A DNA stretch of 64,000 nucleotides from contig CAUWIT010000001.1 in assembly GCA_963558965.1 (NCBI GenBank), positions 1 to 64,000 on the forward strand, given 5' to 3'. Shown piece by piece: positions 8,641 to 17,256 of the stretch. The translations under genes were made by a program, and so were the position numbers. The DNA is from Gallibacter sp963558965. Lineage in GTDB: Bacteria; Bacillota; Clostridia; Peptostreptococcales; Anaerovoracaceae. The notes below the pieces were generated by a model. The model was not told the origin of the DNA, ran no database searches, and was given only the letters and a program-made list of their open reading frames with translations. How positions within the stretch are numbered: the first letter of the stretch is position 1; the number at the start of each line of letters is the position of its first letter.

Positions 8641-10274
8641 TATTTTTTACCTTTAGCTTCCTTTCTTAGTTTTTCAATAAATTCCAATGTGCCTTTGTCG
8701 CTATTTTTTACACTTATTGAAAAATATCTTATTTCTTTATCCGACAAATCTAAAACAAGCTCATAGCCTGAACTTTGGCCGTTTAAATTTTGTTCGTAAC
8801 TCATGTTACTTCTATCTTTGTCCAAAGTTTCTATTAGATCGTCGATATATCTAGCTGGCACTTTTAAATCTGTCTCCGAATTTGACACGCTAATTTCTTT
8901 TATTTCATTTTCTATATTTGAAAATTGAGTCTTTTCTTTAAATGATTTACTTTCGTATATATATTTCATGTATTTTTGTATGTTTTTATTGTCTAAACTA
9001 ACTTCATATTCTCTTGAAATAGACTTGCCATTTTTTAACTTATACTCTATATACACGCTGTAAGTGCCATTTGTTTTATCAAATTTATTTTCATTATCGA
9101 TAGCAGCTTTTTGTACATTTATAACATTTGATATAATATCACGATTTGTGTAATTGTTATCAAACAAGTTGCTCCAACCTTCGTATGAGTTATTATCATC
9201 TAACATATCGGAGTTCAACTTAACGCTCTTTACATCGTTTACATTTGGAACTCTAGATTCGAATCTGTAAAAATCTAGCATAAATGACAGAGACAAAATC
9301 ATGCTAAGTACTACTATACAAACAGTAATTTTAGTTGCCTGCTTATTGAAAATCTTAAATGTCTTATTTAAAATCATATATCCAGCGTAACTTCCAATAA
9401 TAGCACCGATTATACTGCTTACAATAAATGAAGTTGTAGTCTGTTTTAAAGCATAGATTATAAAACCGAAAATTGCCATAGTATAAATACTTGTCAATGC
9501 ATTTAACAAAACTTTAATTGAGTTGAAAAATACAGCATTTTCAGTTCTTTCAAGTTTAGCTCTGCTATATAAAAATCCTGCTAAAATGTAAATTACAACA
9601 AATATTCCTATGTAAACTAAACTTGTAGTCGATAATAAGCTAAATGTATTAGTTTCAGGAGACATAAGTGCTACATCATTCCATATATCTTTTGTTGTAA
9701 ATCCAAATAAAAGCACCTGGGAATAAGTAACTAAAACTGCATATATGCTCTGAGGTAAAAAGTTAAACCATATAGCTAAAATAAAGTGCATAACTGTAGT
9801 ACCTGAAATAATACCAGCTAAAATGCAAATAGAAAATACATATGTAGAAGATAATATTCCAAATCCCAAAATTTTAAGGGCTGTTGCTATATTTACTACT
9901 GCTGAAATATAAAAAGATAACAACACAATCGGTACAAACATTATAATTAAGCCTGCAATTACTATGCTTAAATACATCTGTGTTCTTTTTACAGGAATGC
10001 TATGGTGAAACATCACGGCATTCTTTTTATGCAAAAAGTTACATAAAGCCAAAGATACGGCTAAAGGCATAGCTGCACAGTAAAATCTAACTGCAAAAAA
10101 TCCAAAGTCAAGTGATCCTCTCAAATGAGAACTTAAGTCATCAACGAAAAACGCTGGCAAAACATATAGGCAAAAGAAATACACTATACCCATTACCATA
10201 AGTGGCGTAAACCTTTTAAGATTACTCTTAACTATGGCTTTTGAAATAAGACCATTAGATTTGGATTTGTTCAT
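8640..10274 (-). CDS. ABC transporter permease (YtrC/ABC-2-like)
   Basis: About 544 residues. Around ten membrane segments occupy the first 330 residues, followed by an unusual soluble region of about 200 residues (roughly 345-540) that is predicted to face outward and contains many charged and Asn residues; the protein ends with a Lys-rich tail. The frame extends to a GTG at 10283, but AGGAGGTG lies there, so the ATG at 10274 is preferred. It overlaps the ATPase gene upstream and the Usp-like gene downstream, so the three are co-translated. The substrate is unknown; related GntR-linked systems answer to cell-envelope-active agents. Confidence 0.75.
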   Translation of the reverse strand: MNKSKSNGLISKAIVKSNLKRFTPLMVMGIVYFFCLYVLPAFFVDDLSSHLRGSLDFGFFAVRFYCAAMPLAVSLALCNFLHKKNAVMFHHSIPVKRTQMYLSIVIAGLIIMFVPIVLLSFYISAVVNIATALKILGFGILSSTYVFSICILAGIISGTTVMHFILAIWFNFLPQSIYAVLVTYSQVLLFGFTTKDIWNDVALMSPETNTFSLLSTTSLVYIGIFVVIYILAGFLYSRAKLERTENAVFFNSIKVLLNALTSIYTMAIFGFIIYALKQTTTSFIVSSIIGAIIGSYAGYMILNKTFKIFNKQATKITVCIVVLSMILSLSFMLDFYRFESRVPNVNDVKSVKLNSDMLDDNNSYEGWSNLFDNNYTNRDIISNVINVQKAAIDNENKFDKTNGTYSVYIEYKLKNGKSISREYEVSLDNKNIQKYMKYIYESKSFKEKTQFSNIENEIKEISVSNSETDLKVPARYIDDLIETLDKDRSNMSYEQNLNGQSSGYELVLDLSDKEIRYFSISVKNSDKGTLEFIEKLRKEAKGKK

Positions 10275-11154
10275 CTTTGCCACCTCCTAGCTCGTAAATA
10301 AATATTTCTTCCAAAGTTAACGGTAATACATCAAAAATAACAGGTTCGTATTTGCCAATTACTTCCCTTATATATTCAATTTTATTTTTAACTATTACAA
10401 GTTTAACAGATCCTCGATTGTCCTCATGTAAAACTTTTAAATCTTCAAATGGATTGTAAACTTCCTTGTTAAAAGCAACCTGAACCTTGTGAATATCCTC
10501 TTTTAGACTATCAATATCTCTTTCGATTTTGATTTGACCATCCTTCATAATACCTATAGCATCGCAAACACCTTCCATCTCTCTAAGGTTATGAGACGAA
10601 ACTAAAACTGTCATTTGTCTATCGGCAACTTCATTTACAATTAGGCCCCAAACTTTTTTTCTGACAATAGGATCAAGTCCATCAATAGGTTCATCTAAAA
10701 TCATAACATCTGGCATAGTTGATAAAGCTAGTATAAAATATGCTTGCTTTTGCATACCTTTTGAAAAACTTAAAAGAGTTTCTTTTTCATTTAAGTTAAA
10801 CATTTCCACATATTCTTGATATTTTTCCCATGACCAATCGCTGTAATATGAAGCATATTGCTTTGCCATATCTTTTAAAGAAAACCCGTGATAGAAAAAT
10901 ATTTCATCTGGTACAAAAGCTATTTTTTCCTTTATCTGATTGTTTTCAAATACGGATTTACCATTTATCTGTACCATGCCAGAGTCTCCCTTTAATATGC
11001 CAGCAAGATGCTTTAAAAGTGTTGTTTTACCAGCACCATTAACTCCTACCAATCCATATATAGAACCCTTTTTTACATTTAAATCAACACAGTCTAGTAC
11101 TCTGTGTTTACTATCAAAATTTTTAATTAGACCAGATACCTTTATCAACTCCAC
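10255..11154 (-). CDS. ABC transporter ATP-binding protein
   Basis: 299 residues. Walker A GVNGAGKTT, a signature of the form SFSKGMQKQ (common in ABC-2 type ATPases), Walker B with DEPIDGLDP and the H-loop SSHNL are present. It starts with GTG inside the last codons of the GntR gene and ends within the permease gene, so the operon is tightly overlapped. The partner is the membrane protein directly downstream. Like other members of GntR-ABC operons it probably powers export or resistance to an envelope-active compound, but the substrate is not readable. Confidence 0.88.
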   Translation of the reverse strand: MELIKVSGLIKNFDSKHRVLDCVDLNVKKGSIYGLVGVNGAGKTTLLKHLAGILKGDSGMVQINGKSVFENNQIKEKIAFVPDEIFFYHGFSLKDMAKQYASYYSDWSWEKYQEYVEMFNLNEKETLLSFSKGMQKQAYFILALSTMPDVMILDEPIDGLDPIVRKKVWGLIVNEVADRQMTVLVSSHNLREMEGVCDAIGIMKDGQIKIERDIDSLKEDIHKVQVAFNKEVYNPFEDLKVLHEDNRGSVKLVIVKNKIEYIREVIGKYEPVIFDVLPLTLEEIFIYELGGGKDEQIQI

Positions 11155-11528
11155 TCACCTCTTTCATCAAATAACTCTTTTACTATTTCTTGGGCCTCAC
11201 TTTTTTTAATGCCCGTATAATAAAGTTTATTTAAATCTTCTCTTAGCAACTGTCTTATCTTTTCAACTTCTCTTTTGTCCACAACCATCTCATCAACATT
11301 AGATACAAAAGAACCCTTCCCTTTTACAACATATATATATCCTTGTTCTTCAAGTTTAGTATATGCCTTTTGAACTGTATTTGGATTTACAGTTAACATT
11401 TTTGAAAGTTCTCTTACTGATGGCAACTTTTCATCAGCTTTTAAAATGCCAGCTACCATTAGTTCTTTAAAGTTGTCGGATATCTGTTCTTGAATAGATT
11501 TGTGACTTTTTAGATCTATTTGAAACAT
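11145..11528 (-). CDS. GntR-family repressor, YtrA subfamily
   Basis: 127 residues: a winged helix-turn-helix (SVRELSKMLTVNPNTVQKAY) and a short C-terminal helical segment of about 50 residues, the size of the YtrA subfamily, which lacks a large effector domain. It is the first gene of the operon with the ABC transporter. A perfect 9-bp inverted repeat lies in the promoter region at 11590-11614 and is the likely autoregulatory operator. Family members commonly respond to compounds handled by their own transporter. Confidence 0.88.
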   Translation of the reverse strand: MFQIDLKSHKSIQEQISDNFKELMVAGILKADEKLPSVRELSKMLTVNPNTVQKAYTKLEEQGYIYVVKGKGSFVSNVDEMVVDKREVEKIRQLLREDLNKLYYTGIKKSEAQEIVKELFDERGEWS

Positions 11529-11589
11529 CTACTCATATCCTCCTTACAAAATTTATATTGTAGTTGGTTTACCATATTTTATATTACTT

Positions 11590-11619
11590 AGTGTACTACA
11601 TATTATAGTACACTGTCAA
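11590..11619 (-). promoter_or_regulatory. Promoter of the GntR-ABC operon with a candidate GntR operator
   Basis: On the minus strand, a perfect TTGACA -35 box (11619-11614), an 18-base spacer and TACACT (11595-11590). An inverted repeat AGTGTACTA / TAGTACACT with a 7-base spacer covers 11590-11614, filling the space between the boxes. The arms agree with the AGTGTA...TACACT type of YtrA operator. A bound repressor would block RNA polymerase. A TATAAT within the repeat is too close to the -35 box to pair with it. Confidence 0.75.
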
Positions 11620-11647
11620 CAATTGAATTTACAAATTATGCAAAAAC

Positions 11648-11684
11648 GTAAAAAAAGACCGTCAAATTTCCTTTGACGATCTTT
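11648..11684 (-). terminator. Terminator after pepV
   Basis: A 10-bp stem (11657-11666 with 11672-11681, one G-U wobble in the RNA) followed on the minus strand by six U. It ends the pepV transcript just before the GntR operon promoter. Confidence 0.8.
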
Positions 11685-11698
11685 ACAATAAGTCTTAT

Positions 11699-13084
11699 TT
11701 ATTTACATAGACGGTAGATTGCTTCTGCATACATCTTTGCTGATTTAATCATGCTTTCAATTGAGAAATATTCATTTGGCTGATGTTCTACAGAATCCTG
11801 TCCAGGAAATACCGGTCCAAATGCCACACAGTTAGGAACTGTTCTAGCGTAAGTTGCACCACCGATTACCAATGGCTGACTTTGCATATCTCCTGTAAAC
11901 TCCTGATATACTTCCATCAATACTTTTACAAGTTCATGATCCTTAGGAACATAAAGAGGTTCTAAGTGATCAACTTTTTCGATTTCATATCCTCTGTTGA
12001 TAGTTTCAATACCATTGTAGATATCTTCTTCTTTTAAAGTTGCTGGATATCTAACATTGATTGTCAATCTGATTTCATCTCCATCGATTTTTAAGATACC
12101 AACATTGAAGTTTAGCTTACCAGAAGGTTCATCCTCAAATCCAATACCAAATCTCTGTCCATTGAAATCAAATCCAATTGTTTCGTTATAGAATTTGAAG
12201 AATGCATTTACATCTTCGTTATCAAAGTTGATGTCTTGCAGTGCTTCACATAAAATAGTGATTGCGTTTAAACCTTCTTCTGGCATTGCTCCATGAGCAG
12301 AAACACCTTTGACTGTAACTTTAATTGTATCAGCTTCTTCTGTTACAGTTATGTCGTAATCATGCTGTGATACATATTTTTCAATAATTTCTTTTGCATC
12401 CTTACCTTTAATTACAACCTCAGCAGTATCTGCAACCATATTTGCTGCTGTACCACCGCTTAAGCTAACAAGATGAGTTCCTGTTTCTTCATTTGAAGTT
12501 AATTTCTTAATAACATCAAAAATAATTAAACCTTTTTCACAGTGGATAACTGGGAAATCAGCATCTGGTGCAAATCCCATATCAGGAGTTGTTTCTTTTT
12601 CCATATAGTATTTAATACCATCCCAGTTTGTTTCTTCATCTAATCCAATAATTAGACGAATATCTTTTTTAGGCTTAAATCCTGCTTCTTTTAGAGCTTT
12701 CATAGCGTAGTATCCAACAATAGTTGGGCCCTTGTCATCTATTGAACCTCTACCAAATAGCTTGTCTCCAATAATAGTAGCTTTGTAAGGATCTGTATCC
12801 CAACCACTACCTTCTGGTACGATATCCAAATGTCCTAAAAGAGCGAAGATGCCATCGCCTTCTCCCTTAAATTCAATGTGTCCACCGTAGTTATCTACAT
12901 TTTTAACTTCGAAACCATCTCTTTTACCCATAGCTAACATAGCTTCAAAAGCCTGATGTACGCCTTCGCCAAAAGGATGTTCTCCGCCAGTTTCTTCTGC
13001 AACACTTCTAATTGCAATAAGTTCTGATAAATCATTGATCATATCATCTTTGTACTGATCAATTATCTGATTAAAATCTTTCAT
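11699..13084 (-). CDS. pepV: Dipeptidase PepV (M20 metallopeptidase)
   Basis: 461 residues, the normal length of PepV, a zinc enzyme that splits dipeptides in the cytoplasm. Metal and catalytic motifs are complete: GHLDIVPEGSGW (H85, D87), SIDDKGP (D116/D117), GLDEETNWDG (E150/E151). It lies downstream of a YfcC-type carrier gene across an 85-base gap holding a strong hairpin; the pair fits peptide or amino-acid use. The start ATG at 13084 has a GAAGGTAAG ribosome-binding site. Confidence 0.93.
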   Translation of the reverse strand: MKDFNQIIDQYKDDMINDLSELIAIRSVAEETGGEHPFGEGVHQAFEAMLAMGKRDGFEVKNVDNYGGHIEFKGEGDGIFALLGHLDIVPEGSGWDTDPYKATIIGDKLFGRGSIDDKGPTIVGYYAMKALKEAGFKPKKDIRLIIGLDEETNWDGIKYYMEKETTPDMGFAPDADFPVIHCEKGLIIFDVIKKLTSNEETGTHLVSLSGGTAANMVADTAEVVIKGKDAKEIIEKYVSQHDYDITVTEEADTIKVTVKGVSAHGAMPEEGLNAITILCEALQDINFDNEDVNAFFKFYNETIGFDFNGQRFGIGFEDEPSGKLNFNVGILKIDGDEIRLTINVRYPATLKEEDIYNGIETINRGYEIEKVDHLEPLYVPKDHELVKVLMEVYQEFTGDMQSQPLVIGGATYARTVPNCVAFGPVFPGQDSVEHQPNEYFSIESMIKSAKMYAEAIYRLCK

Positions 13085-13125
13085 GTTCTTACCTTCTTAT
13101 CTTTTCTTTTCACTAATTTAAATTT

Positions 13126-13152
13126 AGGAAACGCAAGTAACTTGCGTTTCCT
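13126..13152. promoter_or_regulatory. Perfect intercistronic stem-loop between the YfcC-type gene and pepV
   Basis: A 12-bp perfect inverted repeat with a 3-base loop. No U run follows on either strand, so it is not a classical terminator. It could partly stop transcription or protect an mRNA end, giving different levels of the two products. This is inference from structure only. Confidence 0.55.
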
Positions 13153-13169
13153 ATCTTTATACACAATTA

Positions 13170-14699
13170 TTAAAATGCTGAAACATTTGCCTGTATTAGA
13201 AGTAAAATCATACTCAATACAGTCAAGATACCCATTAGAGGCATTACAAATTTTAGCCATTTGTCATATGTTACATCTACTAGGTCTAAAGTAGCAAGGA
13301 TAAGTCCTGTTGGTGTGATAAATGAAATCATACCTAGACCAAAGATGTAAGCTGAGATAATTACTTCTCTTGGTAGTCCAACAGCATCTGCTAAAGGTGC
13401 AATGATTGGAATTGACAATGTAGCCAAACCAGATGATGAGTTAATAAAGAATCCTAGGATAACAAATATGAACATCATCAAAATAATGAAGATTGATGGG
13501 TTCATACCATCAACTAGTGATGATAGTTTAAATAGGATTGTGTCTGATACAGCACCTGCATCTAGGATCATGTTTACAGCTCTAGCTACACCGATGATTA
13601 GACCTACACCTATTAGCTCTCCAGCACCACCAATAAATTTGTTAACGAATTCTTTTTCAGGAATACCAAGTAGTACGCCAAGGATAACTCCAACTACTAA
13701 GAATAAAGCAGTCATTTCTCCGAACCACCATCCTTGTCTTGATACTCCCCAAACCATTACAACAAATGCAAGTAGGAAGATGATTAAAGCAAGCTTATAT
13801 CTAAATGTTAGAGCTGGTGCTTCACCATCATGAGAATACTTAGCCATTAGCTTTTCTCTATCTGCATAGATAAGTGATTTAGTTGGATCCTTTTTAATCT
13901 TATTAGCATATCTTAAGATGTAAAGGATAGTAACAGCAGTACCTAGTACTAGACCAGCACCTCTAAAGCCCATACCTTCTGTAAAGTTAATACCTGCAGC
14001 ATTTGATGCGATTACAACAGAGAATGGGTTTACAGTTGACATCATAGTACCAATTGAAGAACCCATGTAAATAGCTGCGATACAAACTAACGCATCGTAG
14101 TTAGCAGCTAAAAATACCGGTATCAGTATCGGATACAGAGCAATTGTTTCTTCTGCTAAACCAAATGTTGTACCACCTGCAGCAATAAGGATAGTAATTA
14201 CAACTATAAGTATGTACTCTCTACCTTTTGTTGCTCTTGATAATGCGGCGATACCTGCATTAAATGCACCTGAGTAATCCAATATACCGATTACACCACC
14301 GATAATAAGTACGAACAAGATGATATCGATAGAATCATAAACCCCATCAATAGGTGCCTTAACAAATTCGGCCACGCCCTGTGGATTTTGTTCTACTTCT
14401 TCATATGTTCCTGGGATACCAATTGGCTTGTTGATATCACCATTTGTGAACTTTTCAATATCAGTTGATACTCCAAGTTCGTCTAAAGTTTTCTGTGTAG
14501 CAGGTAGTATTTCCTGCTCACCATTAGGCTGAGTTAGAGTAAACTCATTTGCTCCTGTCCCAGCTGCATCATACTGAAGTTCTGCATATTGACCTGCAGG
14601 AACTACGTATGTTAGTACACATGCTAAAATAAGCACGATAAATAGTACTGTAAAGGCAGTTGGGAAAGACAGCTTTTTCTTTTTCTTTTTGTTCTCCAT
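13170..14699 (-). CDS. YfcC-family (DcuC-like) carrier, probably amino acid or C4-dicarboxylate
   Basis: 509 residues with about twelve membrane segments after a Lys-rich cytoplasmic start (ENKKKKKKLSFPTAFT). A large hydrophilic loop at roughly 38-115 separates the first helix from the rest. Motifs such as GGTTFGLAEET and MGSSIGTMMSTVNPF are typical of the YfcC/DcuC-like group of the ion transporter superfamily. The substrate is unknown; coupling with a dipeptidase gene suggests amino acids or peptides. The ribosome-binding site is AAGGAG. Confidence 0.82.
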   Translation of the reverse strand: MENKKKKKKLSFPTAFTVLFIVLILACVLTYVVPAGQYAELQYDAAGTGANEFTLTQPNGEQEILPATQKTLDELGVSTDIEKFTNGDINKPIGIPGTYEEVEQNPQGVAEFVKAPIDGVYDSIDIILFVLIIGGVIGILDYSGAFNAGIAALSRATKGREYILIVVITILIAAGGTTFGLAEETIALYPILIPVFLAANYDALVCIAAIYMGSSIGTMMSTVNPFSVVIASNAAGINFTEGMGFRGAGLVLGTAVTILYILRYANKIKKDPTKSLIYADREKLMAKYSHDGEAPALTFRYKLALIIFLLAFVVMVWGVSRQGWWFGEMTALFLVVGVILGVLLGIPEKEFVNKFIGGAGELIGVGLIIGVARAVNMILDAGAVSDTILFKLSSLVDGMNPSIFIILMMFIFVILGFFINSSSGLATLSIPIIAPLADAVGLPREVIISAYIFGLGMISFITPTGLILATLDLVDVTYDKWLKFVMPLMGILTVLSMILLLIQANVSAF

Positions 14700-14722
14700 C
14701 TTTTCACTCCTTCAAAATAGTA

Positions 14723-14761
14723 TAAAAAAACAAAATATCCTATTTATTATATAGGATATTT
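14723..14761 (-). terminator. Terminator after the DUF445 gene
   Basis: An 11-bp perfect stem (14733-14743 with 14751-14761) followed on the minus strand by TTTTGTTTTTTT. It separates the DUF445/deacetylase transcript from the downstream carrier gene. Confidence 0.8.
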
Positions 14762-14780
14762 CGTTTAAATTCAATACTAT

Positions 14781-15686
14781 TTATACAAATATCATAACAA
14801 TACCTAAGATAAAACCTATTAGTGCACCTAAATTTACTACTGCATTTAGTTCTTTTTTCATAACAGAAAGCAATAGTTCTTCTGCTTCTAAAACGTCCAT
14901 TTCGTTGATTTTATCTTCTACTATCTTGTCTATTCTAACTGCATCTAGGATATGTGTAAGTCTTTCATTTACAAAAGATGTATATATTTTAACAGCCATA
15001 TCGCCGTAGTCCACTTCTGAAATATTTAGATACTGAACTAGTTCTCCTGTTTCCTTTAGCATAAATTTGTCTACTTCTTCAGAAACCTTGCCTGAAATAA
15101 CCTCTTCGCCATTCCTTTCAATATATGCATCTATCATATCGCTTACAGGACCTATCATGTTGTTAATGGCATCGTCATTTAACATCATTGCAAAAAGTCC
15201 ACCTTGAAGTTTTTGTTTAACTGCTTTTACAACTTGTTCTGATACAACTTTTCCAAGTTTCATATCTATAACTTTTGTATACAACTTGTTAGTAATGGCA
15301 GATTTTACATCTTCAACTTTGTCGTAAACTTTTTCTTCTGAAGTCGCTTTACACAATTTATCAATTAGTTTTTCTTCGTCTTTACTTACTTTTAAAAGAT
15401 AGTCGTTTACTTCGCTTCTTATTTTATCTTTTATTTCATCTGTAAGCAGATTGTTTGCTATGGTTTCTTCTGTTAGTAAAGTTTTTCCTACTGCCTCTCC
15501 TACCGCTCTAGCAAGTCTAGGTTTTTCTCTCGGTATAATACCAGGAGTAAAAGGTACTCTAAATTTTCCAATTTTCTTTTCTGTCAAAGGCCTAAATAGC
15601 ATTTTTACTGCAATATAATTGGTGCAGTAACCGATTACTGCACCAATTAAAGGCCCAATGATCAAGCTCCAATCAAAGTTGCCCAT
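14781..15686 (-). CDS. DUF445-family membrane protein
   Basis: 301 residues. An N-terminal membrane segment (about 8-28, WSLIIGPLIGAVIGYCTNYIAVKMLFRP pattern, partly quoted) and a C-terminal one (about 280-300) flank a long, charged, helical middle. This end-anchored layout and the motif F.PGIIPREKPRLA are characteristic of the DUF445 family (Bacillus YheB/YtdA-like). The role of the family is unknown. It follows the polysaccharide deacetylase gene by 12 bases, which hints at an envelope role. Confidence 0.85.
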   Translation of the reverse strand: MGNFDWSLIIGPLIGAVIGYCTNYIAVKMLFRPLTEKKIGKFRVPFTPGIIPREKPRLARAVGEAVGKTLLTEETIANNLLTDEIKDKIRSEVNDYLLKVSKDEEKLIDKLCKATSEEKVYDKVEDVKSAITNKLYTKVIDMKLGKVVSEQVVKAVKQKLQGGLFAMMLNDDAINNMIGPVSDMIDAYIERNGEEVISGKVSEEVDKFMLKETGELVQYLNISEVDYGDMAVKIYTSFVNERLTHILDAVRIDKIVEDKINEMDVLEAEELLLSVMKKELNAVVNLGALIGFILGIVMIFV

Positions 15687-15698
15687 ATTTAATTCTCC

Positions 15699-17201
15699 TT
15701 ATTTGTCAAGATAAAAGTAGTTGTATCCATAGAATTTAGCTTCTGTTGGATCTTCGTGATACTTGTAAGTTAGAAGTTCTGATACTGTTACTAACTGATA
15801 TCCTTGTTCCTGTAACCATGGAACTAATTCTTCTGTTGCTTTAGCAGTTGAATCATATAGTGAGTGCATCAAAACTACTTTTCCATCTAAGTCTTTTACG
15901 CTCTTAACTACTTTAATAACTGAATCTGCATTTCTGCTGCTCCAGTCCATAGTATCTACAGACCATAAGATACCTGGTTTATTAAATATCTTAGTTGTTT
16001 TTTCATTACCATTTCCAAATGGAGGTCTGTATACTGTAGGTTTTCTTCCAATTCTATCTTCTATTAACTTATCTGTTTTGTCATTTTGTTCTTTTATCTG
16101 GGCATCAGTAAGCTGGAATAAGTTTGGATGGTTATAACTGTGTGAACCTATTTCACAATCTAGTTTTTCCATTCTCTGTAAAATTTCCTTTGAATCTTTA
16201 ACATTTTCTACATTGATACCCTGTTCAAAGAATGTAGCTACACAATTGTATTTTTCAAATACATCTAAGATCCTATCTGAAGTTCCTGCAGCAGGACCAT
16301 CATCGTAAGTAAGTGCAACCATTGGTTTAGATGGATCTAGACCTCTAGGATTTATTTTTTCTCTAAATACTCCTTCAACATCTTTTTCTTTTACTTCAAT
16401 TGATACAATATCAGTTCCCTTTACTACTGTATCTGAATCAAAGTAGAAAATAGCTCCATCTTTTGTTAAAGCAAACTTATCAAATTTGTTATCTGTGCTT
16501 ATATACTCTTTGTAATCTTTTGTAAGATCATCTTTGTAATTATCTTCTAAGTAAGATTCAAAGAACTTTGAAAGTTTCTTTTGATATCCAGACTCAAATG
16601 CCATTACAGGATAAACGTCTATACCTTTATCTAAGCTAAAGTTAAAAGTATTAACAATGGCTTTTTTCTGTATCTGTTTACCCATTTTATTTTCTTCTCT
16701 TTGTACAGTTTTTAAAACAACGCTTCCTGTATTTTTTTCACTCTTATATGAGTCGTAAGTTGTAAGCTGTGCAAATTTTAAAGTAGCATCTTCATCTTCG
16801 TGTTTGCCCTGATAATCAGCATTGATTTCTTCAATTTTATCTTTGATCTGACTGTCAACAGATTTTAGATCAAATTTCGGGTAATTTGCAGCTGTTGAAA
16901 CTGGTTTGCCATAATCATATTTTTTTACAGCTTCGCCTATTTTATCTTTTTCCTGAGCGTCACTAAAATAGTTCTTTGCGTACTTTTCAAATGATTTTTC
17001 GCTATCGTAACTGTCTCCTGAGAAAAATCCAAAAGCAGTAACGCCTCCAACTACAACTATAACGATTAGTACAATCAAAAATATAAATCTACCAAAACCC
17101 CTTTTTCGTTTCCTCGGTTTTTTCCCCGTTTTGTTTATACTTCGACTGTTATGCATTTTTTTATTCATTCCTTGGCTTCTCATAGTTCCCATCCTTTTCA
17201 T
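15699..17201 (-). CDS. Membrane-anchored polysaccharide deacetylase (NodB domain)
   Basis: 500 residues. A basic cytoplasmic start and one membrane helix (about 39-58), then an extracellular region of about 220 residues without a motif I recognise (PdaC-like position), then the NodB domain: TYDDGP at 298-303 (motif 1 with catalytic and metal Asp), HSYNHP at 354-359 (metal His) and RPPFGNG at 392-398. It should remove acetyl groups from peptidoglycan or another extracellular glycan, which usually protects against lysozyme. Several Met codons at the start make the exact N terminus uncertain; M7 and M12 have better ribosome-binding sites than M1. Confidence 0.88.
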   Translation of the reverse strand: MKRMGTMRSQGMNKKMHNSRSINKTGKKPRKRKRGFGRFIFLIVLIVIVVVGGVTAFGFFSGDSYDSEKSFEKYAKNYFSDAQEKDKIGEAVKKYDYGKPVSTAANYPKFDLKSVDSQIKDKIEEINADYQGKHEDEDATLKFAQLTTYDSYKSEKNTGSVVLKTVQREENKMGKQIQKKAIVNTFNFSLDKGIDVYPVMAFESGYQKKLSKFFESYLEDNYKDDLTKDYKEYISTDNKFDKFALTKDGAIFYFDSDTVVKGTDIVSIEVKEKDVEGVFREKINPRGLDPSKPMVALTYDDGPAAGTSDRILDVFEKYNCVATFFEQGINVENVKDSKEILQRMEKLDCEIGSHSYNHPNLFQLTDAQIKEQNDKTDKLIEDRIGRKPTVYRPPFGNGNEKTTKIFNKPGILWSVDTMDWSSRNADSVIKVVKSVKDLDGKVVLMHSLYDSTAKATEELVPWLQEQGYQLVTVSELLTYKYHEDPTEAKFYGYNYFYLDK

Positions 17202-17226
17202 TACTTGTAATTTTTATTTCTTCACA

Positions 17227-17255
17227 ATTCTATCACATTTGTGAACCTATGTAAA
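17227..17255 (-). promoter_or_regulatory. Promoter of the deacetylase-DUF445 unit
   Basis: TTTACA (17255-17250), a 17-base spacer and TAGAAT (17232-17227) on the minus strand. The -35 box starts two bases beyond the stop codon of the SCIFF maturase gene, so the deacetylase has its own promoter. Confidence 0.75.
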
Positions 17256-17256
17256 A

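Noticed and set aside
13126..13152. Calling the perfect hairpin a terminator
   Set aside because: No U run follows it on either strand; listed as an intercistronic stem-loop instead.
13402..13833. Long open frame antisense to the YfcC-type carrier
   Set aside because: A shadow of a hydrophobic gene on the other strand; Pro/Thr/Ile-rich, no ribosome-binding site or promoter.
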